Source: Sulfitobacter sabulilitoris | Lineage (GTDB): Bacteria; Pseudomonadota; Alphaproteobacteria; Rhodobacterales; Rhodobacteraceae | DNA length: 58,013 nucleotides | Assembly: GCF_005887615.1 (NCBI RefSeq) | Contig: NZ_VANS01000008.1 | Location: 1 to 58,013, forward strand | Direction of reading: 5' to 3' | Shown: in pieces, positions 17,130 to 25,977 of the stretch | How the letters are laid out: each line of letters starts with the position of its first letter | Position numbering within the stretch: position 1 is the first letter of the stretch | Notes under the pieces: model-generated | Databases searched by the model: none | The model's input: the letters and a program-made list of their open reading frames with translations, nothing else | Told to the model about the DNA's origin: nothing | Translations under genes and position numbers: made by a program

Positions 17130-18344
17130 TCAACGCTCCTTCAGGCTGACGGAATTGTTATAGACGTTCATGATCGCCGAGATCGACAGCGAGATCGTGA
17201 GATAGAACAGCATCAGCAACAGCACGCATTCGATTGCGCGACCGGTCTGGTTCAGCGTGATGCCGCCCAGCGTCGCAGTCACATCGGCATAGCCGACGGC
17301 AATGGCGAGCGACGAGTTCTTGGTGATATTCAGGTACTGCGAAATCAGCGGCGGGATGATGACCCGCAACGCCTGCGGCAGGATCACGAGGTTCATGATC
17401 CGGCGCGGCCGCAGGCCAAGCGAGGCGGCGGCCTCGGTCTGGCCCTTGCTGATCGCCTGGATACCCGCACGGACGTTTTCCGCGATGAACGCACCGGTAT
17501 AGACCGACAGGGCCAGCCAAAGCGCGATCAGCGGTGCGCCGATCTGCAGGCCGCCCTGGAAATTGAAGCCCCGGAGCGCGGGATAATCGAGCGAGATCGG
17601 CATCCCCAGCGCAAAGAATACGACCAGGGTCGGCACGAACAGAATGACCGGCGTGGGCCAGCCCGTGGGCAGCACGCGCCCGTGATCGAACAGTTGCTTG
17701 ATCGCATAGCGGCGGTACGCGAACACCCCCACGATCGAGGCAAGAAACACCGCCACGACCACCATCGACCCCGGGCCCCAGACCGGAGCGGGCGTATAGA
17801 CGCCGCGATTGGTGAAGGCAAAGGCGTCGAGCAGCATCGAGGACGACGGGTTTTCGCCCCGGAACGCGTTGGGCGCAGGCAGCACCGCCGTCATCAGCGT
17901 ATAGATCATCAGGATCCAGATCAGCACCGGCACATTGCGGAACGCTTCGACATAGGCGGCCATGAGCTTGGACACGAGCCAGTTCTTCGACAGGCGTGCG
18001 ACACCGGCGATCACGCCGAGGATGGTCGCGGTCACGCAGGCCAGAAAGGCCACCAGCAATGTATTGAGAATTCCGACCACGGCGGCACGCAGGTTCGACG
18101 ATTGGCTGGTGTAGTCAATCAGCGTCTGGTTCACGTCATACCCGGCAGGCTGGCCCAGGAACCCGTAGGAAATGTTCAGCCCGGCCTCGGCAAGGTTGCG
18201 CGCAAGGTTGACCCCGAGAAACGCCATCAGGGCGATCAGGATCATGAGGGCGATGAATTGAAAGGTGTACGATCTGTAGCGGGTGTCGTTGATCAGCATC
18301 GACAGCCGGAACGAGCCCTGTGCAGGGTCGGTCATACTCGTCAT
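17130..18344 (-). CDS. bztB: amino acid ABC transporter permease BztB/AapQ
   Basis: 404 aa permease with the EAASLGLRPRRIMNLVILPQ coupling loop near the C terminus and several N-terminal helices before it, as in BztB/AapQ. It forms the membrane channel with BztC. An inverted repeat separates it from the more strongly expressed binding-protein gene bztA. Confidence 0.94.
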   Translation of the reverse strand: MTSMTDPAQGSFRLSMLINDTRYRSYTFQFIALMILIALMAFLGVNLARNLAEAGLNISYGFLGQPAGYDVNQTLIDYTSQSSNLRAAVVGILNTLLVAFLACVTATILGVIAGVARLSKNWLVSKLMAAYVEAFRNVPVLIWILMIYTLMTAVLPAPNAFRGENPSSSMLLDAFAFTNRGVYTPAPVWGPGSMVVVAVFLASIVGVFAYRRYAIKQLFDHGRVLPTGWPTPVILFVPTLVVFFALGMPISLDYPALRGFNFQGGLQIGAPLIALWLALSVYTGAFIAENVRAGIQAISKGQTEAAASLGLRPRRIMNLVILPQALRVIIPPLISQYLNITKNSSLAIAVGYADVTATLGGITLNQTGRAIECVLLLMLFYLTISLSISAIMNVYNNSVSLKER

Positions 18345-18431
18345 CAGTGTTGTTCCCCGTGTGCCGGCTGTTGTTATTTTGACCGCTTGGCGCAGTTCGT
18401 TTGCCGGGCTGGTGTCATGTCGTCAAAAACG

Positions 18432-18458
18432 AAGGGCGCAGGATGATCCTGCGCCCTT
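18432..18458 (-). other. intercistronic palindrome between bztA and bztB
   Basis: AAGGGCGCAGGAT (18432-18444) and ATCCTGCGCCCTT (18446-18458) are perfect inverse complements around one central base. In RNA this folds to a roughly 12-bp hairpin 13 nt after the bztA stop. There is no U-tract, so it fits a 3' mRNA stabiliser or partial attenuator that raises bztA over bztBCD. Confidence 0.75.
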
Positions 18459-18471
18459 GCGTGTGTCGCGT

Positions 18472-19488
18472 TTAGCGGAAGGGCGGGGAGTAGATCAGGC
18501 CGCCATCGGTCCACTGAGCGTTCAGGCCGCGGGCCAGACCGATCGGAGTGGCTTCGCCGATGTTCTTCTCGAAGATCTCGCCGTAGTTGCCGCTTGCCAT
18601 GATGGCGCGCTTGGCCCACTCGGCGTCCAGACCCAGCATTTCGCCCAACGTGCCTTCGGTGCCGAGGATACGGTTCACTTCAGGGTTGTTGGTGCCCGAT
18701 GCCAGCTCGGCGACGTTGGCCGACGAAATGCCCAGCTCTTCGGCTGCGATCAGCGCGTTCAGTGTCCAGCGGACAACATCGGCCCAATCGTCGTCGCCAT
18801 GGCGCACCAGCGGACCCAGCGGCTCTTTCGAGATGATCTCGGGGAGCAGGACGTGGTCGCCCGGCGCTTCGAACGTGGCGCGTGTCGCGGCCAGACCGGA
18901 AGCATCCGTGGTGTAGACGTCGCAGGCACCGGCAAGATACTGCTGCTGTGCTTCGGCGTTGGTTTCGATCGGCACCGGCTCGTAGCTGATGTTGTTCTTG
19001 CGGAAATAGTCCGCAAGGTTCAGCTCTGTGGTTGTGCCGGTCTGGATGCAGACGGTCGCGCCGTCCAAATCCTTGGCCGAGGACACGCCCAGCGCCTTGG
19101 GCACCATGAAGCCCTGACCATCGTAGTAGTTGACGCCCACGAAGGTGAACTTCAGGTCCACGTCGCGGCTGAATGTCCATGTGGTGTTGCGTGCCAACAT
19201 GTCGATTTCGCCCGATGCAAGCGCCGTGAAGCGTGTCTTGCCCGTTGTGGGGATAAATTCGACAGCGGAAGCGTCGCCCAGAACCGCAGCGGCGACCGCG
19301 CGGCAGACAGCAACGTCAAAACCATTCCATTCACCGTTCGCGTCGGGGGCGGCAAAGCCCACCAGACCGGTGGTCACGCCGCAGTTCAGCTTGCCGCGTG
19401 CTTTTACATCGTCCAGCGTAGCGGCTGCCGATGCGCCGGCCGCAAGGCCCGCAACTGTCAGCGCGCCAAAAAGTACGGATTTTTTCAT
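18472..19488 (-). CDS. bztA: amino acid ABC transporter substrate-binding protein BztA/AapJ
   Basis: 338 aa periplasmic binding protein. A Sec signal peptide MKKSVLFGALTVAGLAAGAS is followed by the mature start AATLDDVKARGKLNCG. Family 3 binding-protein motifs include GFDVAVCRAVAAAVLGD and NGEWNGFD. The ATG at 19488 follows GAGGTAAAA. An in-frame ATG 27 nt upstream would spoil the signal peptide. The 195-nt upstream region has small hairpins and a TTGACG box near 19612, but no convincing -10. Confidence 0.95.
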   Translation of the reverse strand: MKKSVLFGALTVAGLAAGASAAATLDDVKARGKLNCGVTTGLVGFAAPDANGEWNGFDVAVCRAVAAAVLGDASAVEFIPTTGKTRFTALASGEIDMLARNTTWTFSRDVDLKFTFVGVNYYDGQGFMVPKALGVSSAKDLDGATVCIQTGTTTELNLADYFRKNNISYEPVPIETNAEAQQQYLAGACDVYTTDASGLAATRATFEAPGDHVLLPEIISKEPLGPLVRHGDDDWADVVRWTLNALIAAEELGISSANVAELASGTNNPEVNRILGTEGTLGEMLGLDAEWAKRAIMASGNYGEIFEKNIGEATPIGLARGLNAQWTDGGLIYSPPFR

Positions 19489-19683
19489 TTTTACCTCTTC
19501 CTGATTTTCCGCCACGGGTTGGGCGGTTCAACCGGCGCTTTGCACGCCGGAGGCGATACTGGAGAGATTTCCCCTCTCAGTGGGCGCCAGTGTGGTCGGA
19601 TTCATCTTTAAACGTCAAGGGCGCGATCACCAAAAACGATTGCAGCGGGCCGCAGGTCGGCGCGATGCCCCAACTGCGTGCAT

Positions 19684-20397
19684 TCAGCGGCTGTTCAGCA
19701 GTGTAAGTACGTCTTTGGCATGCATAAATGCCTCGCGCTTGCGGGCAGCCATCGCTTCGGCCTCGTCGTCGCGACCCCATTGTTCCGACTGCCATATTTC
19801 ATCAAGACGCGATATGTCCCAAATCGCCTCCGGGCTTTGCACTTCTTGCGCGGCCGCGAAGCCAAGAATCAGAGATCCCGACAAGCTGACTAGGTCGTGA
19901 AACGCTGCAAGTTCAAACGCATCGAGCGCATGAACCCGCCGGCCAAGCACGCTCAGCGCCTCGGGGTCCTGCGGGGCGTGCATCACGCCCTGGCGCGGTT
20001 GCAGCCGCGCGCCCAGTGCCTTGTCGGCCCAGTCGAGAAAGGGATCCCACTGCTCGGCCTGCCGGGCGACCAGCTCTTCGGGGGCCTGGGCGCGGTAGCA
20101 CAGCAGATCGCTGTCGCCGTAGGCCGCCAGCAGGTCGGCGACTTCGGCCTTTTGCGTCGCGACCTTGTCGATGGCGGCGTTCGCGGTCCGGGTAAAGGGC
20201 ATGCCGCGTGGGTCGATCACATCGTCCTGCGCATCCCATTCCGCCGCAATCGCCTGCGCAAGAGCGCGCGTGGGAACTTCCAAGCCACGCTTGGCCGGCG
20301 TCTTGACCCCGCGCCCGTCCAGCGCGATGCCAAAGCGGCCCTCGCTTTCGGTCACTTCGGCAGCGGTCCAGAAACGTTTCGCTTTCCATTCGCTCAT
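19684..20397 (-). CDS. ATP12 family chaperone
   Basis: 237 aa. Mitochondrial ATP12 chaperones the alpha subunit during F1-ATPase assembly; alphaproteobacteria carry homologues. Family features include KRFWTAAEV near the N terminus, PTRALAQAIAAEWDAQ and GDSDLLCYRA. The start overlaps the HAD-hydrolase stop (ATGA), closing a four-gene operon crcB-rluC-HAD-ATP12. Confidence 0.93.
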   Translation of the reverse strand: MSEWKAKRFWTAAEVTESEGRFGIALDGRGVKTPAKRGLEVPTRALAQAIAAEWDAQDDVIDPRGMPFTRTANAAIDKVATQKAEVADLLAAYGDSDLLCYRAQAPEELVARQAEQWDPFLDWADKALGARLQPRQGVMHAPQDPEALSVLGRRVHALDAFELAAFHDLVSLSGSLILGFAAAQEVQSPEAIWDISRLDEIWQSEQWGRDDEAEAMAARKREAFMHAKDVLTLLNSR

Positions 20398-21077
20398 GCC
20401 GGAACACTCCACAGTCGGTCCAAAAGGGGGTGCAGATCGCCAAACCCGTCGATCACATGCGCCGCGTTTGTCAGGGTCGCCGCCGGGTGATAGCCCCAGC
20501 TGACGCCGATGCCCGTCACACCCGCAGACGCCGCCATGTCCATGTCAAAGCTGGTGTCGCCGACCATCACGGTGCTGCCCGGCGCGACACCGGTGTCCGC
20601 CATCGCCTGGTAAATCATCGACGGATGCGGTTTGGAAGGGTGGAAATCGGCAACCTGCTGCGTGACGAACAATGGCCCCAAGCCGTGCCCCTCAAGCAGC
20701 TTGTCCAAGCCGCGCCTCGATTTCCCGGTGGCCACGCCGAGCAGGATTTCGGGCACCGCATGCAGCGCGTGCAGTAGCTCCGACGCGCCGGGATAAAGCG
20801 GCGAGGACTCCGCCGCGCCGACCTGCGCCCGCAGCGCCATGTAGGACGCCTTGTAGGCCTCGACCATCCGGTCGTGATCCGCGGCTGCCAGATCCGGCGC
20901 CAGCCGTGGCATCGCGCGATCCAGCGACAGCCCCACGATGCCAAGGATCGCATCCCGCGCGGGCACCGGCGCGCTCACGGCATCGAAGGCCATCGTCATC
21001 GCCGCGACGATGTCGTTCTGGCTGTCCACAAGGGTGCCATCGACATCGAAGATCACCAGTTTCAGGCCCGTCGTCAT
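20394..21077 (-). CDS. HAD superfamily hydrolase (phosphoglycolate phosphatase-like)
   Basis: 227 aa. HAD motif I VIFDVDGTLVDS holds the nucleophilic Asp. Motif II lies in GVATGKSRRGL, motif III around HPSKPHP, and motif IV is VGDTSFDMDMA. A helical cap fits subfamily I, typified by Gph. The substrate is not deducible. The start is placed at MTTGLKLVIF, 1 nt after the rluC stop. Confidence 0.9.
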   Translation of the reverse strand: MTTGLKLVIFDVDGTLVDSQNDIVAAMTMAFDAVSAPVPARDAILGIVGLSLDRAMPRLAPDLAAADHDRMVEAYKASYMALRAQVGAAESSPLYPGASELLHALHAVPEILLGVATGKSRRGLDKLLEGHGLGPLFVTQQVADFHPSKPHPSMIYQAMADTGVAPGSTVMVGDTSFDMDMAASAGVTGIGVSWGYHPAATLTNAAHVIDGFGDLHPLLDRLWSVPA

Positions 21078-21078
21078 G

Positions 21079-22125
21079 CTAGCCCCACCCCTCGCCAAAG
21101 GGGTCGTCGGCGGCCAGATCGACGGTCCAGCCGAATGTGTCCCAGCTTTGGGCCATATGATCCGGCAGGGCGGCGGTTACGGTGATTTCCTTGCGTGTCT
21201 CGGGATGTTCGAACCGCATCATCCGCGCGTGCAGATGCAACTTTTTGGAGATGATCCCCCCCAGCTGCGCGCCCCAGCCATCGCCCATGTTTTCCTGGCC
21301 CGAGCCGCCATACTTTCCGTCGCCGACGATCGGATGCCCGATTTCGGCCATGTGCACGCGCAATTGATGCGTCCGGCCCGTCAGCGGCTCCAGCGCGACC
21401 CAAGCCGCACGGCTGGCCACACGGTAGAGCGTCGCGTAGCGGGTATGCGCCCGTTTCGCGCCGGGCGTCGCGTCAAGCTCGCGCGGATGCAGGGCGATCA
21501 TCTTCTCGCCCTCGCCCTGCTGGCCACGACCGGGCGCCTTGACCAGCGCGTATCTGACCTCGCCCTGATACGGTGTCGGCACGCCCGCGACGAGCGCCCA
21601 GTACACCTTGCGCGTCTCGCGGTGGCGCATCGACGCGGTCAGCGCCTTTGCCGCCGCGCGTGTCCGCGCCAGAAGCAATACACCCGAGGTATCCTTGTCG
21701 AGCCGGTGCACCAGACGCGGCTTTTCGTCCAGATCGAACATCAGCGCTTGGGCCATGCCGTCGACATGGCGCAACTGCTTGGATCCGCCCTGCGTCGGCA
21801 GCCCCGGCGGCTTGTTCAGCGCGATGACATGATCGTCGCGGTAGATCACGCAGTCGCGGATCATCCTGGCGTCAGCGTCCGATACGCGGGTGCGCGGCTC
21901 CGGCGGCGGGGCTTCGGTGTCGGGCAAGGGCGGGATACGCACCTGCTGGCCCGTCCCCAGGCGCGTGGCCGCCTTGACGCGGCCACCGTCGACACGCACT
22001 TCGCCCTTGCGGCACATCTTTTCGATCATGCCTTGGTTGATGTGCGGAAAGTGCCGGCGAAACCAGCGGTCCAGCCGCTGATCGTCGTCGTCTTCGGCAA
22101 CGGTAAGGGTCTGAACCCGGCTCAT
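21079..22125 (-). CDS. rluC: RluA-family 23S rRNA pseudouridine synthase
   Basis: 348 aa. An N-terminal S4 RNA-binding domain (about 12-75) precedes the catalytic domain with HRLDKDTSGVLLLAR, which carries the catalytic Asp, and the LTGRTHQLRVHM motif. RluC modifies helices of 23S rRNA, but site specificity cannot be read here. ATG at 22125 overlaps the crcB stop. Confidence 0.92.
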   Translation of the reverse strand: MSRVQTLTVAEDDDDQRLDRWFRRHFPHINQGMIEKMCRKGEVRVDGGRVKAATRLGTGQQVRIPPLPDTEAPPPEPRTRVSDADARMIRDCVIYRDDHVIALNKPPGLPTQGGSKQLRHVDGMAQALMFDLDEKPRLVHRLDKDTSGVLLLARTRAAAKALTASMRHRETRKVYWALVAGVPTPYQGEVRYALVKAPGRGQQGEGEKMIALHPRELDATPGAKRAHTRYATLYRVASRAAWVALEPLTGRTHQLRVHMAEIGHPIVGDGKYGGSGQENMGDGWGAQLGGIISKKLHLHARMMRFEHPETRKEITVTAALPDHMAQSWDTFGWTVDLAADDPFGEGWG

Positions 22126-22502
22126 GCGAATACCTCTCTTGCGATCCAAAGGCCCAGTGCAAGCCCCCCGATCGACAACCCGACCGACAGCATGACATAT
22201 GCTGCCGCCTGCCCCACCTGCCCACGTTCCATCAGCGTCACCGCCTCGAGCGAGAAGGCCGAGAACGTGGTGAACCCGCCAAGGACCCCGGTCATCACCA
22301 GCGGGCTGAGATGCGTCAGCCCGCGCTGTGCCGCGGCCACCACGAAAATACCCATCAGGAACGAGCCGACGACATTGACCGACAGGATCGCCAGCGGAAA
22401 GTCCTGCGGGCCCGTCAGCCGCAAAACGGCAAGCCCCGACGCAAAGCGCAACGTGGCGCCAACGGCCCCGCCAAGGGCCACAAGGGCAAATGTTGAAATC
22501 AT
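22122..22502 (-). CDS. crcB: fluoride exporter CrcB/Fluc
   Basis: 126 aa, four transmembrane helices. Fluc hallmarks GGAVGATLRF, NVVGSFLMG and GVLGGFTTFSAFSLE are present. It works as a dual-topology dimer that exports fluoride. I see no fluoride riboswitch in the 70 nt upstream. It leads the crcB-rluC-HAD-ATP12 operon. Confidence 0.95.
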   Translation of the reverse strand: MISTFALVALGGAVGATLRFASGLAVLRLTGPQDFPLAILSVNVVGSFLMGIFVVAAAQRGLTHLSPLVMTGVLGGFTTFSAFSLEAVTLMERGQVGQAAAYVMLSVGLSIGGLALGLWIAREVFA

Positions 22503-22572
22503 CCCGGTGCCATCGCGCGGACACGCGCAGTTGTCAAGTTTCGGGGGGCCGCGCCGTCACGTCGCAAGGGGG

Positions 22573-23883
22573 CTATTCCCCCCGCTTGGCGCGCAGCTTC
22601 ACGAAGTAGTCCAGCCGCTTTTTCAGTTCCCGCTCGAATCCCCGTTCCACCGGGACATAAAGCACCGGGCGCTTGATGGCTTCGGGGAAATAATCCTGAC
22701 CCGAAAACCCGTCTTCGGCATCGTGGTCATAAGCGTATCCGGCGCCGTACCCCTGATCCTTCATCATCGACGTGGGCGCGTTCAGGATATGCTTGGGCGG
22801 CGGTTCGGACCCGGTGCGCCGGGCCTCGCGGCGCGCGGCCTTGTAGGCAGCGTAGGCGGCGTTCGACTTGGGTGCCAGCGCCAGGTACGTCACCGCCTGC
22901 GCCAGCGCCAACTCCCCTTCCGGACTGCCCAGCCGTTCATAGGTTTCCCAGCCCTGAAGGCAGACCGCCTGCGCCTGCGGATCGGCAAGACCGATATCCT
23001 CGACCGCCATGCGCGTGATGCGCCGGGCCAGGTATCGTGGGTCCTCACCGCCCTCGAGCATCCGCGCGAACCAGTAAAGCGCCGCATCCGGGTCGGATCC
23101 GCGTACCGATTTATGAAGTGCCGAGATCAGGTTGAAATGCGCATCACCGCCCTTGTCATATTGCGCCGCGCGCCGCATCAGCCGCTTGGACAGGGTCGCG
23201 GTGTCAAGCTTGCCCTCGACCGTCCAGGCGCTGACCTGCTCGATCAGGTTCAGCAGCGCCCTGCCGTCGCCATCGGCCATCTGCAACAACGCCTCGCGTG
23301 CCGGCCCATCCAGCGGCAATGGCCGTTGCATCTCCTGTTCGGCCCGCTGCGCCAACCGCTCCAGATCACGCAGGGGCAACCGCTCCAGCACCAGGACCTG
23401 GCTCCGGCTCAGCACGGCCGCGTTCAGCTCGAAACTGGGGTTTTCCGTCGTGGCGCCCACCAGCAGGATCGTGCCGTCTTCCATGTGCGGCAGAAATCCG
23501 TCTTGCTGCGCCTTGTTGAAACGGTGTATTTCGTCGACGAACAGCAATGTCCCCTGCCCGTTCTGCCGCCGGATGCGTGCGGCCTCGAACACCTTTTTCA
23601 GGTCGGGCACACCGGTGAAGATCGCACTGATCTGCACGAAATGCAGGTCCGTCTCGTGCGCCAGCAGCCGTGCGATGGTGGTTTTGCCCACCCCCGGCGG
23701 CCCCCAGAAGATCAGCGACGACAATGCACCCGACGTCAGCATCGCGGTCAGCGGCCCGTCGGGGCCAAGCACCTGATCCTGGCCGATGACCTCGCCCAGC
23801 GACCTGGGGCGCAGCCGGTCGGCCAGCGGACGGTGGCCCGCGGTCGGCTCTGCCGGTGTCTGTGATCCAAAAAGGTCTGCCAT
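22573..23883 (-). CDS. rarA: replication-associated recombination protein A (AAA+ ATPase)
   Basis: 436 aa. RarA/MgsA/WRNIP1 family, acting at stalled forks. It has Walker A GPPGVGKTTIARLL, Walker B TLLFVDEIHRFNKAQQD and sensor 1 LVGATTENPSFELN. C-terminal tetramerisation motifs include RGSDPDAALYWFARML and GYAYDHDAED. The start is 5 nt after the protease gene stop. Confidence 0.96.
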   Translation of the reverse strand: MADLFGSQTPAEPTAGHRPLADRLRPRSLGEVIGQDQVLGPDGPLTAMLTSGALSSLIFWGPPGVGKTTIARLLAHETDLHFVQISAIFTGVPDLKKVFEAARIRRQNGQGTLLFVDEIHRFNKAQQDGFLPHMEDGTILLVGATTENPSFELNAAVLSRSQVLVLERLPLRDLERLAQRAEQEMQRPLPLDGPAREALLQMADGDGRALLNLIEQVSAWTVEGKLDTATLSKRLMRRAAQYDKGGDAHFNLISALHKSVRGSDPDAALYWFARMLEGGEDPRYLARRITRMAVEDIGLADPQAQAVCLQGWETYERLGSPEGELALAQAVTYLALAPKSNAAYAAYKAARREARRTGSEPPPKHILNAPTSMMKDQGYGAGYAYDHDAEDGFSGQDYFPEAIKRPVLYVPVERGFERELKKRLDYFVKLRAKRGE

Positions 23884-23888
23884 GCGGT

Positions 23889-25274
23889 CTAGACCCTGAA
23901 CTGCAAGGTGATCTGCCGCGCGCCCCGCAGCACGGTCAGGCCAAAGGCGCGGATCCGGCCATCGAACGCTTGCGCCACGCGGCGCGGGTCATCGACCGTC
24001 ACGCCATTGACGGTTGTGATGACGTCCCCTGACCGCAGCCCGATCCGCCCCGCAAGGGCACCGGGATCGAGCACCAGAACGCCCGCCGCATCCAGCGGAA
24101 GATTGAATTCGGCAATCACGCCGGGATTGACCCGCGACAGCGTCAGGCCGGGAAACAGCGTGCGATTGTTCATTTGCAGAATGGCACGCGGCGGTTCCTC
24201 CGGCGCGGCCATCAGCGGCACGCCCACGTCCGACGCCGCGCCGTCGCGTAAGCGGGTGATCTGCGCCGTCTTGCCAAGGCCGGTGACGCTCATCCGGTAG
24301 ACCATTTCCGACGGCGTATTGACCGGCTGGCCGTTGACCGCCGTGATCACGTCGCCCACGGCAAAGCCCGCGCGAGCAAAGGGGCTCTCCGCATGCAGCC
24401 CGGACACGATGATGCCGCCGGGCCGGTCCAGCCCGAACGCCGCCGCCATGTCGGCATCGAGCGGCTGACCGGTCATTCCCGCCCAGGGCCTGCCAAAGCG
24501 CGTCTCGCCGTCGCGCGCCTGCGCCACGAAGGCCGCGACCAGGTCGGCGGGAATGGCAAAGCCGATGCCGTTCGACCCGCCCGACCGCGTCAGGATCGAC
24601 GTGTTGACCCCGATCAGGCGCCCTTGCATATCCACCAGCGCGCCGCCGGAATTACCCGGATTGATCGGCGCGTCCGTCTGGATGAAATATCCCCGTCCCG
24701 TGCCGGCATCCGCACCCGATCGCGCCAGCCCAGACACGATGCCGCTGCTCACCGTCTGGCCCACGCCGAACGGGTTGCCGATGGCCAATGCCAGTTCGCC
24801 CACCTCGACGCCGTCGCTGGCGCGCAGCGGCAAGCTGGGCAGGTCGCCAGGCGCGTCCTCGATCTGCAAGATGGCAAGGTCGCTCAGATCATCGGCCAGA
24901 AGAACCTTCGCGCTGTACTCGCGCCGATCCGACAGCACGACCCGGATATCCGTGGCCATACCAACGACATGATAGTTCGACACGACAATCCCGTCCCCCG
25001 ACAGGATGACCCCCGACCCGAGCGAATTCTGCACCTTGGGGCGCAGCGCCTCGGGGTCCCCGAACAACCTGCCGAAAAACGGGTCCCGCTGCAGCGGCGT
25101 ACGTTCGGGTTCTGCCATGATCCGGGCATAGATGTTGACCACCGCCGGGGCGACCTGCTTGACCAACGGGGCGAAACTCAGCTGGATTTGCGCCTGCGTT
25201 TGCGGAACGGCCACCTGCTGCGCCATGACGGCGGGGGCAAAGTTCAGGGCAATGATAAGCGCAAGGATTTTCAT
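23889..25274 (-). CDS. Do/DegQ-family periplasmic serine protease
   Basis: 461 aa. A signal peptide (MKILALIIALNFAPAVMA) exports it. The trypsin-like domain has the triad His102 (SNYHVVG), Asp132 (DLSDLAI) and Ser209 (PGNSGG). Two PDZ domains follow (about 255-360 and 370-455). It degrades or chaperones misfolded envelope proteins. It lies downstream of the rplQ terminator and upstream of rarA on the same strand. Confidence 0.94.
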   Translation of the reverse strand: MKILALIIALNFAPAVMAQQVAVPQTQAQIQLSFAPLVKQVAPAVVNIYARIMAEPERTPLQRDPFFGRLFGDPEALRPKVQNSLGSGVILSGDGIVVSNYHVVGMATDIRVVLSDRREYSAKVLLADDLSDLAILQIEDAPGDLPSLPLRASDGVEVGELALAIGNPFGVGQTVSSGIVSGLARSGADAGTGRGYFIQTDAPINPGNSGGALVDMQGRLIGVNTSILTRSGGSNGIGFAIPADLVAAFVAQARDGETRFGRPWAGMTGQPLDADMAAAFGLDRPGGIIVSGLHAESPFARAGFAVGDVITAVNGQPVNTPSEMVYRMSVTGLGKTAQITRLRDGAASDVGVPLMAAPEEPPRAILQMNNRTLFPGLTLSRVNPGVIAEFNLPLDAAGVLVLDPGALAGRIGLRSGDVITTVNGVTVDDPRRVAQAFDGRIRAFGLTVLRGARQITLQFRV

Positions 25275-25361
25275 AAGGTACTGATATGCGCAGCCCGGTC
25301 AGCCGGCGCAACCATGCTGGGTTTCTTTTGGCTGAAAAATCCCTCTGCCGGAGGTGAAAAG

Positions 25362-25389
25362 AAAAAAACCCCCGCCACAGGCGAGGGTT
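25362..25389 (-). terminator. rho-independent terminator of the alpha operon (after rplQ)
   Basis: On the complement strand AACCCTCGCC pairs with GGCGGGGGTT (10 bp, 3-nt loop), and the transcript continues into seven or so U residues. It lies 34 nt after the rplQ stop. Confidence 0.88.
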
Positions 25390-25422
25390 CTTTCAGACGC
25401 GGCACCGGAGTGCTGTGTCGTC

Positions 25423-25845
25423 TCAATCTTCCGCCGACATCTCTTCGGCGGCGATGCGGGCCTTGTCGCCGGCGCCCTTGGCGTCGCGGTCGCGGTCCAC
25501 GAATTCGATGATCGCCATCGGCGCCATGTCGCCATAGCGGAAACCGGCCTTCAGAACCCGGACATAGCCGCCCTGACGATCCTTGTAGCGCGGGCCCAGA
25601 ACGTCAAAAAGCTTGGCGACATACTGGTCCTGCTTGAGCTTCGACGCGGCCTGGCGGCGGGCGTGCAGGTCGCCGCGCTTGGCGAGCGTGATCATCTTTT
25701 CGATGATCGGGCGCAGTTCCTTTGCCTTCGGCAGGGTCGTCTTGATCTGCTCATGTTCGATGAGCGAGCCCGCCATATTCGCCCAGAGCGCCTTGCGGTG
25801 CTCATGTGTGCGGTTGAGGCGGCGGTATCCACGTGCGTGACGCAT
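25423..25845 (-). CDS. rplQ: 50S ribosomal protein L17
   Basis: 140 aa, slightly longer than many L17 proteins because of an acidic Ala/Glu tail ending AAEEMSAED. The N terminus [20 protein letters not shown] is canonical. It lies near the peptide exit tunnel. Last gene of the alpha operon, 132 nt after rpoA, with an intercistronic hairpin between them. Confidence 0.98.
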   Translation of the reverse strand: MRHARGYRRLNRTHEHRKALWANMAGSLIEHEQIKTTLPKAKELRPIIEKMITLAKRGDLHARRQAASKLKQDQYVAKLFDVLGPRYKDRQGGYVRVLKAGFRYGDMAPMAIIEFVDRDRDAKGAGDKARIAAEEMSAED

Positions 25846-25948
25846 TTCTTTACTCCTGGATGTGCCCTCTACGGGCGGTTTTGCTTTGTCTGGCTGGCGT
25901 GCGTAGCGCCAACTCTCCTTGGGGCGGAATTGCCCGGGGTCGTGCGAT

Positions 25949-25973
25949 GCGGGCCGGGAATGCCCCGGCCCGC
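25949..25973 (-). other. intercistronic hairpin, rpoA-rplQ
   Basis: GCGGGCCGGG (25949-25958) and CCCGGCCCGC (25964-25973) form a perfect 10-bp stem with a 5-nt loop, 5 nt after the rpoA stop. No U-tract follows, so it may stabilise rpoA mRNA or partly attenuate rplQ. Confidence 0.7.
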
Positions 25974-25977
25974 AAGT

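Noticed and set aside
19489-19683. Promoter of bztA with TTGACG near 19612
   Set aside because: No acceptable -10 occurs at 16-18 bp; the best candidate, CACACT, is too poor to annotate.
22503-22572. Fluoride riboswitch before crcB
   Set aside because: Only 70 nt lie between rarA and crcB on this side, and I see no match to the conserved fluoride aptamer.
20938-23865. Plus-strand open frame of about 975 codons
   Set aside because: It is antisense to HAD, rluC, crcB and rarA, whose motifs are unambiguous. Its composition is that of a complementary-frame shadow.
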